In this document: positions 1-6,521 of the stretch, piece by piece | How positions within the stretch are numbered: position 1 is the stretch's first letter | Layout: each line of letters opens with the position of its first letter | Assembly (NCBI GenBank): GCA_018711775.1 | Contig: DVHV01000129.1 | Location: 1 to 11,506, forward strand | Length of the DNA: 11,506 nucleotides | Direction: 5' to 3' | Origin: Candidatus Onthocola stercoravium | Lineage (GTDB): Bacteria > Bacillota_I > Bacilli_A > RF39 > UBA660 | Position numbers and translations under genes: made by a program | The notes under the pieces: generated by a model | Database searches by the model: none | What the model was told of the DNA's origin: nothing | What the model saw: the letters and a program-made list of their open reading frames with translations, nothing else

Positions 1-1
1 A

Positions 2-1123
2 AGGAAAAAGATAGAATTATTAGGACTTTTTGATGAAGATAATTTAGTGGGAGTATCGTTGGTTATCTATTTGCGGGTGTTAAAAAAATATTATATTGCC
101 TATGCAACTAGAGGATTTGTGTATGATTATAAAGATATTCCTAACTTTAAAAAGGCTTTAATTAAATATTTTAAAAAGAAAAAAGTGATTATATTTAGAA
201 TGGATCCAAATATTGTGTTAGCCAAATACGATAAAGATTTGAAAAAGGAAGAAATTTTAGAAAGTCGTCAGCTGCTAGAAAGTTTAAAATATTATGGCTT
301 TAGACATTATGGCTATAATATGGCTTTTGAAACGATGCAATTTCGGTTTGTTCATAAACTTGATTTAGTTGGTAATTGGAACGAACAAAAAGAAAATATG
401 AGCAAGAGTACTAGAAAGAATATTGATGCAGCAGATTTTAAAGGGGTAAGAATAAGAAGGGGGACTGAAAAAGACTTGGATATTGCTTGTAAGTTTTTTG
501 ATATGTCAGGAAGCCGCAAGCATTTTCAAGGATTTGATAAAAAGTATTATGAAAAAGTATTTGCGGCATTTGGGAAAAATATAACTTTATATATTGCTTA
601 TATCGATAAAAAAATATATATGAGTAATTTAGAAAGTAGACTTAAAGAAATTGAACAGGAACTCAATATTGTTCATGATAAAATGCAACATGATAATGTT
701 GGAAAAAAATTAAGAAAAGAAGAAGAAATATTAAATAATTTGAAAGAAAAATATTTACAAGAATTGGCTGATGCTAAGGATATGGCTGAAAAGTGTGATA
801 TTGCAGCAATGATTACAATTAGTGCGTATGATGAAGTAGTATCTTATGTAAGTGGCATGGATAATAATTATCGTAAGTTTAATCCAAAGTATGTGATGTA
901 TCCAACGATGATCAAGGATGCGATTGCTAGTAACTTGAAAACAGTAAACTTTTTAGGTGTGAAAAATATATTTGATAAAAATGATCCGGATTATGGAATG
1001 TATGAAGTAAAACGGGGATTTGGAGGAAATACTATCGAATATATTGGAGAGTTTGATTTGCCAATCAAGAAGTGTTTATATATTGTTTATAAATTAAAGA
1101 CTAAATTGAAGGGAGGCAAATAA
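2..1123 (+). CDS. FemXAB-family peptidyltransferase, first of three (5' end outside window)
   Basis: Enzymes of this family transfer amino acids from aminoacyl-tRNA to the stem peptide of lipid II, building the peptidoglycan cross-bridge on the inner membrane face. The frame is open from base 2, so the GTG at 47 is not the start. The stretch before it (RKKIELLGLFD) aligns with residues 37-47 of the next gene, so roughly 36 N-terminal residues are missing and the full protein is near 410 aa. Visible family features are the TRGFVYDY motif (about 110-133), an RMDPNI strand, and the C-terminal KRGFGGN...IGEFDLP block. A charged helical hairpin arm at about 620-790 interrupts the second GNAT-like domain, as in FemA. 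The stop overlaps the next ATG by one base, so translation is probably coupled. Family assignment is firm; which residue it adds is unknown. Promoter lies outside the window. Confidence 0.88.
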   Translation, partial: RKKIELLGLFDEDNLVGVSLVIYLRVLKKYYIAYATRGFVYDYKDIPNFKKALIKYFKKKKVIIFRMDPNIVLAKYDKDLKKEEILESRQLLESLKYYGFRHYGYNMAFETMQFRFVHKLDLVGNWNEQKENMSKSTRKNIDAADFKGVRIRRGTEKDLDIACKFFDMSGSRKHFQGFDKKYYEKVFAAFGKNITLYIAYIDKKIYMSNLESRLKEIEQELNIVHDKMQHDNVGKKLRKEEEILNNLKEKYLQELADAKDMAEKCDIAAMITISAYDEVVSYVSGMDNNYRKFNPKYVMYPTMIKDAIASNLKTVNFLGVKNIFDKNDPDYGMYEVKRGFGGNTIEYIGEFDLPIKKCLYIVYKLKTKLKGGK

Positions 1124-2322
1124 TGGAGTTAAGAGAAGTAGATAAAGAAGAGTTTAATCATAATGCCCAAAAGTTTACGTGTAAGAATTTCTTTCAGACT
1201 AGTAATATGGGGAATAGTTTAGAGCTACGAGGAAGAAAAGTATACTATTTGGGATTATTTGATAATACAGAATGTGTTGCTCTAGCTATGTTAGTAGAAA
1301 GTGGAACTTTTCTTCTCAAGAAGACATTTGAAGCATTAAAAGGTTTTTTAATAGATTATAGTGATACTGAGAAAGTTAAGATGTTTACAGAAAAGTTATT
1401 GGAATTTGTCCGGGATAAAAATGGCTTTAAGATAAATATTGATCCGTATATAATCGAAGTAGAAAGAGATATTGATGGTAATATTGTTTTGGATGGTAAA
1501 AATAATTATTCAGTAATCGAAGCTTTAAAAAATATGGGATATCAAAAATGTAAATATGATACCCAAGTTAGATTTAATTTTTGTTTGGATGTTTTAGGTA
1601 AAAGTGAACAAGAGATTTTTGGTGATTTTAAAGCAACGACGAGAAACTTAATTAATAAGGCTGAAAGAATAGGTGTGGAAGTAATAGATTTAAGATATGA
1701 TGAATTAGATAGATTTAAAGCTATTACAGAAGATACGTGCAAAAGAAGAGGGTTTCCTGATAAAACTCTTGAATATTATCAAAGTATGTATAAGGCTTTT
1801 GAAAATCAAGTGGTTTTTAAATTGGCAAGATTAAATGTTACTAAGTATCAAGAATATTTGAATAAAACAAAGGATGAATATTTAGAAAAAATAGATAAGA
1901 TAAAGGGAAGTAATAAGAAAAAAGATAACTATCTATTTGAAGTAAGTAATATTGATAAAAAGTTAGCAAATATAGAAAAGTTACCAATTAAAGATGGCTA
2001 TGTCGATTTGGCTGCAGCAATGTTTATGTTATATGGTGATGAAACAATCTATCTATTTAGTGGCAGTTATGATGAACTAAATGAATTTGGGGGACAATAC
2101 TTAATTCAATGGGATGTCATTAAGTATGCTATAAATAAAGGGTATCGCAGACATAATTTCTTTGGTATAATGAATTTTCAAAATAAGAATGATAAGGATT
2201 ACGGAATCTATCTTTTTAAACGTGGTTTTAATGGATATGTTGAAGAATTAATTGGAGAGTATACAATTTATACTAAGGGGTTAGTTAGTTCTATTTATAA
2301 ATTAAAAAGTAAAGTTAGGTGA
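1123..2322 (+). CDS. FemXAB-family peptidyltransferase, second of three
   Basis: A 399-aa paralog of its two neighbours, expected to attach one amino acid from a charged tRNA to the lipid II cross-bridge. The ATG at 1123 overlaps the previous stop (TAATG) and has GGGAGG at 1111-1116 six bases upstream. Two acyltransferase-like domains are separated by a Lys/Glu-rich helical arm at residues 239-286. The C-terminus (FKRGFNGY...LIGEY) matches the family. It is the most divergent of the three: the usual (P/T)RGF..DY motif reads LKGFLIDY (residues 72-79), so the arginine is replaced by lysine, and the sequence before it is shortened. This may mean a different amino acid, tRNA or bridge position, but that is inference. 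No frameshift or truncation is seen. It ends in TGA, five bases before the third paralog. Confidence 0.87.
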   Translation: MELREVDKEEFNHNAQKFTCKNFFQTSNMGNSLELRGRKVYYLGLFDNTECVALAMLVESGTFLLKKTFEALKGFLIDYSDTEKVKMFTEKLLEFVRDKNGFKINIDPYIIEVERDIDGNIVLDGKNNYSVIEALKNMGYQKCKYDTQVRFNFCLDVLGKSEQEIFGDFKATTRNLINKAERIGVEVIDLRYDELDRFKAITEDTCKRRGFPDKTLEYYQSMYKAFENQVVFKLARLNVTKYQEYLNKTKDEYLEKIDKIKGSNKKKDNYLFEVSNIDKKLANIEKLPIKDGYVDLAAAMFMLYGDETIYLFSGSYDELNEFGGQYLIQWDVIKYAINKGYRRHNFFGIMNFQNKNDKDYGIYLFKRGFNGYVEELIGEYTIYTKGLVSSIYKLKSKVR

Positions 2323-2326
2323 GAAT

Positions 2327-3562
2327 ATGAAGTTTATCGAAAATGTTGAACGAGATAAATATATTGCGTTTGAAAGTGGGCATGAAAAGTCCCATTTCTT
2401 GCAAAGTTATGCTTGGGGAGAGTTTTGCCGGAGGGCAAAAGGGCAAGTTCCTAATTATGTTGGTATGGTCGATGATAATGGTAATTTGGTAGCAACAGCA
2501 TTAATATTACTTAGAAAAACACCGCTTGGTTATAGTTATGGTTATGCTCCACGAGGATTTATAATAGATTATAACAATAAAGAGTTGATAAAAGAATTTA
2601 CGGACTATCTTAAGAATTATATGAAAGAAAAAAAGATAATTTATATTAAGTTTGATCCGGACATTCCTTATCAAGACATCGATAGTGAAGCAAATCCTAT
2701 TGAAGGTGGAAATAACAACTATGAACTTTATAATTATATGTTAAGTTTAGGTTATCATCATACAGGATTTTACCGACTTTATGAAGGAAATCAACCACGA
2801 TATACTTTTAGAATTAATTTAAAAAGAGGGTGGCAAGAAGTAGAAAATACTATGTCTAAGTCTTTTATTAAGTCTGTTAAAAGAAGTGATGCCTATAACT
2901 TAAAAATAGATAATGAAGAGAGAATAGAAGATTTTTATAGATTAGTACAAAGTAATAGTGCCAAGGATGATTTTGATCCTCATACATTAAAGTATTATCA
3001 AATCTTTACTGAGGAATTAAAAAAAGAAGGAGCAGTTAAATACTTTAATGTATCGATAAAACCTAAGGAACTTGTAAAAAATATAAATGAAGAAATAGAA
3101 AGTATTAAAAAAGAATTAGAAACTGCTAAGAAAAGAGTAGAGGATTTAAAAAATAAACTGACGAGGTTAGAAAAAGATTTGGAAGTTTTTCAAGGAATCG
3201 ATGAAGATGAGTGTGTAGTTTGTTCACTTATTTGTACATATACTAAAAATAGAGCATGGAGTATGTTTATTGGTAGTGATGAACTGGCAAATATTACTTT
3301 TGCTGTTACGAGAAGTTATTACGAAGCTATTAAGGATGCTTATGATAATGGGTATGAATTTTTCGATTTGTTTGGCACTCCGGGAGATCCGCACACAACT
3401 TATAAGAATTTAGCAAAGCTTCATGATTTTAAAAGAAAATTTGGTGATCAATATATCGAATTTATCGGAGAATTTGATTTAGTAAATAAAAAGTTATTGT
3501 ATGAAGTTTTACCAATAATGTTAAAGTGTTATCGTAAATTGCGTAAAATAAAAGATAAATAG
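2327..3562 (+). CDS. FemXAB-family peptidyltransferase, third of three
   Basis: A 411-aa complete member with the most typical FemA/MurM-like sequence of the three, predicted to extend the cross-bridge of lipid II in the cytoplasm. The N-terminus carries the HFLQSYAWGEF block (residues 23-33) common in the family, then PRGFIIDY (75-82), the FDPDIP strand (109-114), and TMSKSFIKSVKRSD (175-188) at the start of the second domain. A heptad-like helical arm spans residues 245-288, and the C-terminus ends with GEFDLVNKKL. The SD AGGTGAG (2316-2322) overlaps the previous gene's stop, four bases before ATG 2327. Three tandem copies recall FemX-FemA-FemB of staphylococci, where each adds specific bridge residues, but one-to-one orthology cannot be claimed. 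The gene ends 68 bases before ftsE, with a new promoter in between, so the fem cluster and ftsEX are probably separate or only partly shared transcripts. Confidence 0.9.
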   Translation: MKFIENVERDKYIAFESGHEKSHFLQSYAWGEFCRRAKGQVPNYVGMVDDNGNLVATALILLRKTPLGYSYGYAPRGFIIDYNNKELIKEFTDYLKNYMKEKKIIYIKFDPDIPYQDIDSEANPIEGGNNNYELYNYMLSLGYHHTGFYRLYEGNQPRYTFRINLKRGWQEVENTMSKSFIKSVKRSDAYNLKIDNEERIEDFYRLVQSNSAKDDFDPHTLKYYQIFTEELKKEGAVKYFNVSIKPKELVKNINEEIESIKKELETAKKRVEDLKNKLTRLEKDLEVFQGIDEDECVVCSLICTYTKNRAWSMFIGSDELANITFAVTRSYYEAIKDAYDNGYEFFDLFGTPGDPHTTYKNLAKLHDFKRKFGDQYIEFIGEFDLVNKKLLYEVLPIMLKCYRKLRKIKDK

Positions 3563-3584
3563 TGATATTTTCACAATTTTTCCA

Positions 3585-3613
3585 TTTATTTTACGCTTTT
3601 TTAATGATATAAT
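3585..3613 (+). promoter_or_regulatory. Housekeeping promoter for ftsE (extended -10)
   Basis: TATAAT lies at 3608-3613, preceded by TG one base upstream (TGATATAAT), an extended -10. The -35 position 17 bases upstream is only TTTATT (3585-3590), a weak match, as is usual when the -10 is extended. Transcription would start near 3620, just before the ftsE ribosome site, giving a very short leader. It would drive ftsE, ftsX and both hydrolase genes. Confidence 0.6.
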
Positions 3614-3620
3614 TTATTAT

Positions 3621-3625
3621 GGAGG
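3621..3625 (+). promoter_or_regulatory. Ribosome binding site that sets the ftsE start
   Basis: GGAGG lies five bases before ATG 3631. An in-frame ATG at 3619 would place this site inside the coding region and has no site of its own, so 3631 is taken as the start. Confidence 0.85.
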
Positions 3626-3630
3626 ACCAT

Positions 3631-4332
3631 ATGAAGTTTATTGAATTAAAAAATGTTAATAAAGTTTATAAAAATGGCGTAACAGCATTAGCAGATGTCT
3701 CCGTATCAATTGAAAAAGGCGAATTTGTTTTCGTTATTGGTCTAACTGCTAGTGGAAAATCGACATTTATAAAAACGTTATATAGAGAAGAAAAACCGAC
3801 GAGTGGTACAGTTATGGTCGGTGGTCTTAATGTGGGTAAAATTAGAAATGGGAGAGTTTATAAATTAAGAAGAAAGATTGGAATAGTATTCCAAGATTTT
3901 AAACTGTTGCCAAAATTGACAGTTTATGAAAATGTAGCTTTTGCACTTGAATGTGTTGGGATGAAAGCAAAAGAAATTCGTCCTAAAGTAATGAGTGCTC
4001 TAGAAAGAGTTGGATTAAAGGATAAAGTTCGTTCATTTCCAGGAGAACTATCTGGTGGGGAACAACAAAGAGTTTGTATTGCAAGAGCAATAGTAAATAG
4101 ACCTAAATTACTTATTTGTGATGAACCAACTGGAAATTTGGACCCTGATACTAGTAAAGAAATTATGAAAGTAATCGAAGGAATCAATAAAGATTTAGGG
4201 ACAACGATAATCATGGCAACTCATGATAGAGATATTGTTAATAGAATGAAAAAAAGAGTTCTATTAATTGAACACGGCGTTTTAGCTGGTGATTATGCGA
4301 AAGGAAGTTATAAGACTCATGAGGGCAGTTAG
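3631..4332 (+). CDS. ftsE: Cell-division ATP-binding protein FtsE
   Basis: The cytoplasmic ATPase of the FtsEX complex, a type VII ABC system that transmits ATP hydrolysis across the membrane to activate a peptidoglycan hydrolase rather than to transport a substrate. From ATG 3631 the protein has 233 aa, close to the usual FtsE length. All ABC motifs are visible: Walker A GLTASGKST (37-45), Q-loop Gln88 in VFQDF, signature LSGGEQQR (140-147), Walker B LLICDE (160-165) followed by the PTGNLDP D-loop region, and H-loop His198 in ATHD. LYREEKPTSG just after Walker A is typical of FtsE rather than of transporters. Walker A is slightly unusual, because the common GxSGxGKST appears as GLTASGKST, though the G-x4-GKS core is kept. 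The last 14 bases overlap ftsX. Identity is secure from motifs plus the ftsX neighbour. Confidence 0.96.
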   Translation: MKFIELKNVNKVYKNGVTALADVSVSIEKGEFVFVIGLTASGKSTFIKTLYREEKPTSGTVMVGGLNVGKIRNGRVYKLRRKIGIVFQDFKLLPKLTVYENVAFALECVGMKAKEIRPKVMSALERVGLKDKVRSFPGELSGGEQQRVCIARAIVNRPKLLICDEPTGNLDPDTSKEIMKVIEGINKDLGTTIIMATHDRDIVNRMKKRVLLIEHGVLAGDYAKGSYKTHEGS

Positions 4333-5212
4333 GATTTTTGGAAGAAGTATTCGGGATGCTTTTAAGAGTGTCCTTAGAAATTTTAGTTTGAGTTTTGCAT
4401 CGATCATGTGTACAACTATTACCTTAATTCTTGTTTCAGTGGCTCTTATTTGTGCTGCGAATATTGAAAATGCTACTAAGTCAATTGAAGACGAACTTAG
4501 TATAGTTGTATATTTGGATGGCGAAGTAACAGAAGAACAGATAAACAATATAAGAGCTGATATTGATAGTCAAGATAATGTAGCGGAAGTAACATTTAAA
4601 AGTAAGACTGAATGGAAAGAAGAAATGAGTGATTATGACGATACTTTTGAAACGGTATTAAATTACTTAGATGAAAATCCTTTAATGGATTCATTTATTG
4701 TAAGAGTTGAAGATGTTAATCACTTATCAGATACAGCAGAATATATTAAGTCTATTAGTGGTGTTGATACAGTAAAATATGGTGAAGGCATGGTTGATAA
4801 TATTATCTCAGCTTTCAATGTTGTTGAAAAAGTAGTGGTAGTTATCGTTATTGCTCTTATTTTAGTAACATCATTCTTGATAAGTAATACCATTAAACTT
4901 ACGATATTTAGTAGAAGAAGTGCTATTGAAATTATGCGTTTAGTTGGGGCAAGTAACATTGCTATTAAATTACCGTTCATATTTGAAGGTTTAATAATTG
5001 GAGTTATTGGTTCAATCATTCCAATATGTATAACTATTTATGGTTACGTAATTTTATATGGTGCTTTAAATGGTCATGTATTTTCGAATATGATAGTACT
5101 TATTGAACCATATAATTTTGTATTCTGGATATCACTAGCTTTAGTAGTTTTAGGGGCAGTTGTTGGTATGTTAGGTAGCTTAAAAGCAGTAAGGAAGTAT
5201 TTGAAAATATGA
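4319..5212 (+). CDS. ftsX: Cell-division membrane protein FtsX
   Basis: The membrane partner of FtsE; its extracellular loop holds and activates the coiled-coil hydrolase at the division site or side wall. From ATG 4319 it has 297 aa, the normal FtsX size. The N-terminus (IFGRSIRDAFKSVLRNF) matches the family's cytoplasmic amphipathic start. Four membrane segments follow: about 24-46, 171-192, 218-250 and 270-291. The extracellular domain lies between the first two, around residues 47-165. The RRSAIEIMRLVGAS block (199-212) is the classic FtsX motif after the second segment. Upstream in-frame starts at 4289 (GTG) and 4295 (ATG) were rejected because the SD AAGGAAG (4301-4307) lies downstream of them and 11 bases before 4319. 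The gene overlaps ftsE by 14 bases and shares ATGA with the next gene, indicating tight co-translation. Confidence 0.95.
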   Translation: MRAVRIFGRSIRDAFKSVLRNFSLSFASIMCTTITLILVSVALICAANIENATKSIEDELSIVVYLDGEVTEEQINNIRADIDSQDNVAEVTFKSKTEWKEEMSDYDDTFETVLNYLDENPLMDSFIVRVEDVNHLSDTAEYIKSISGVDTVKYGEGMVDNIISAFNVVEKVVVVIVIALILVTSFLISNTIKLTIFSRRSAIEIMRLVGASNIAIKLPFIFEGLIIGVIGSIIPICITIYGYVILYGALNGHVFSNMIVLIEPYNFVFWISLALVVLGAVVGMLGSLKAVRKYLKI

Positions 5213-6459
5213 TGACTGCAAAGAAATTAGGAAGTTATTTTATTAGATATATTTTTGTGTTTTTAATTCTTAGTCTTTATATTTTAGAACCAATGAGTGT
5301 AAGTGCAAGTAGTAGTAATACATTGCGCGGGTTACGTCAGGAATTGGCGGAATTAAAAGAACAAAAAAGAAAAAATGATAGTCAGCAACAAGCAACTGAA
5401 AATGAAATAAGAGAAAATAATTTAGCAATATTAAATGCGCAAGAAGAAATTCAGGAATCTCAAGAAAAAATTGAAAATGCTAAAATATTAATTGCTGAAA
5501 CGGATGAAAAAATTGCTGAATTGCATCAACAAACTCAAGATTTGATGTCTTATTTTCAAATTATGCAAGGAGAAAATGTATATTTGGAATTTATTACGGA
5601 TTCTAATAGTATGACTGACTTAGTGATGCGGAGTGATGCCGTAAATCAAATTGCAGAGTATAATCAAAAGAAATTAGTTGAATTAGAAGATTTAATTGAA
5701 GAAAATGAACAATTGCAAGTTGATTTGATTAAATATGAAGAAGAATTAGAAAAGGATATTGCTTCTTATGAATCTAAAATAGATACTTTACAATATGATT
5801 TATCAAGTTTAGGTGAAGTTGGTATGGATATTGAAGATGAAATTAGGTCAAAAGAAGAATTAATTGAAGCATATGAAAATATGGGATGTGAAGAAGATCA
5901 AGATTTAGATGTCTGTGCAAGTATAAATGGCAGTGCTATTTGGTATAAGCCATTGAATAAAGGGAGAATAAGTAGTATCTTTGGAAAAAGAACAGATCCT
6001 TTTACTGGAAAAGTAAAAATTCATAGAGCGGTAGATATTGCTGGTAATTCAGAAGGAACTAGTGTATATTCTGTTGGTAATGGAATAGTAGTTGCAACTG
6101 TTGATGCTAAAGCAAAGGCTAATCGCGGTGAAGGAAAAACTTGTGGTGGTAATCAAGTATATATTCAAGTTTTAATTGGAGGAGAAAAATTTACAGTTCA
6201 ATATGCACACTTACTTTCAGTTAATGTTAAAGTTGGAGATGTTGTTAATGCCAATACAGTTATAGGAACTCAAGGTGGCGGATCTAAAACGCAAAGATGG
6301 GAATCATGTTCAACGGGATCACATTTACATTTTGGAGTTGTCGAAGGATATATTAAAACAAAATATATGGCAACGTATTTCAATAATAATGCTATAATTC
6401 CTCCAGGATATCCATCAAAAGGATCATGGTTCTATTCAAGAACACAATGGTTTGCATAA
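5209..6459 (+). CDS. Secreted PcsB-like coiled-coil protein with M23 metallopeptidase domain, copy 1
   Basis: Probable extracellular peptidoglycan hydrolase controlled by FtsEX. The 416-aa protein has a hydrophobic signal or anchor (residues 11-28) with an SPase I-like site near SVSA-SS (about 33), then a long coiled coil (about 38-225). The segment YLEFITDSNSMTDLVMRSDA (125-144) matches the PcsB/CwlO coiled-coil region that contacts FtsX in known systems. The M23 (LytM-type) domain covers about 250-380 with a complete zinc and catalytic set: His272 and Asp276 (HRAVD), His334 (YAHL), and His372 and His374 (HLH). It is thus not a degenerate EnvC-like activator. Four cysteines (227, 236, 312, 367) are all extracytoplasmic. 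An aromatic tail (KGSWFYSRTQWFA) ends the protein. The start overlaps the ftsX stop; ATG 5212 is an equal alternative. M23 enzymes usually cut stem or cross-bridge peptide bonds; the exact bond here is unknown. Confidence 0.9.
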   Translation: MMTAKKLGSYFIRYIFVFLILSLYILEPMSVSASSSNTLRGLRQELAELKEQKRKNDSQQQATENEIRENNLAILNAQEEIQESQEKIENAKILIAETDEKIAELHQQTQDLMSYFQIMQGENVYLEFITDSNSMTDLVMRSDAVNQIAEYNQKKLVELEDLIEENEQLQVDLIKYEEELEKDIASYESKIDTLQYDLSSLGEVGMDIEDEIRSKEELIEAYENMGCEEDQDLDVCASINGSAIWYKPLNKGRISSIFGKRTDPFTGKVKIHRAVDIAGNSEGTSVYSVGNGIVVATVDAKAKANRGEGKTCGGNQVYIQVLIGGEKFTVQYAHLLSVNVKVGDVVNANTVIGTQGGGSKTQRWESCSTGSHLHFGVVEGYIKTKYMATYFNNNAIIPPGYPSKGSWFYSRTQWFA

Positions 6460-6506
6460 AAGTGTGAGTTCTTTAGTTTTATGGTTGTGTTATTAAAGTA
6501 AAATTA

Positions 6507-6516
6507 AAGGATGTGA
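6507..6516 (+). promoter_or_regulatory. Ribosome binding site supporting a TTG start for hydrolase copy 2
   Basis: AAGGATGTGA resembles the full AAGGAGGTGA site with one mismatch and sits five bases before TTG 6522. No in-frame ATG lies near, and the protein from this TTG lines up with copy 1 from its first residues. No convincing promoter or terminator was seen in the 62 bases between the two copies, so they are probably co-transcribed. Confidence 0.65.
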
Positions 6517-6521
6517 AATAG

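Noticed and set aside
47..49. GTG as the start of the first FemXAB gene
   Set aside because: The frame is open to base 2 and upstream codons align with the paralog, so the true start is outside the window.
3562..3574. Hairpin GTGA-TATTT-TCAC followed by a short T run after the third FemXAB gene
   Set aside because: A 4-bp AT-rich stem is too weak to call a terminator.
3619..3630. Upstream in-frame ATG for ftsE
   Set aside because: It has no ribosome site of its own, and GGAGG lies downstream of it, matched to ATG 3631.
4289..4318. Upstream GTG and ATG starts for ftsX
   Set aside because: The SD lies after them, and known FtsX N-termini align with ATG 4319.
3924..5019. Antisense open frames opposite ftsE and ftsX, and similar ones at 1542-1742, 7896-8171 and 11135-11356
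   Set aside because: They lie inside well-supported genes, lack ribosome sites and show no family features; they result from AT-rich composition.
6460..6521. Separate promoter between the two hydrolase genes
   Set aside because: AT-rich hexamers are present, but no pair with good match and spacing was found.
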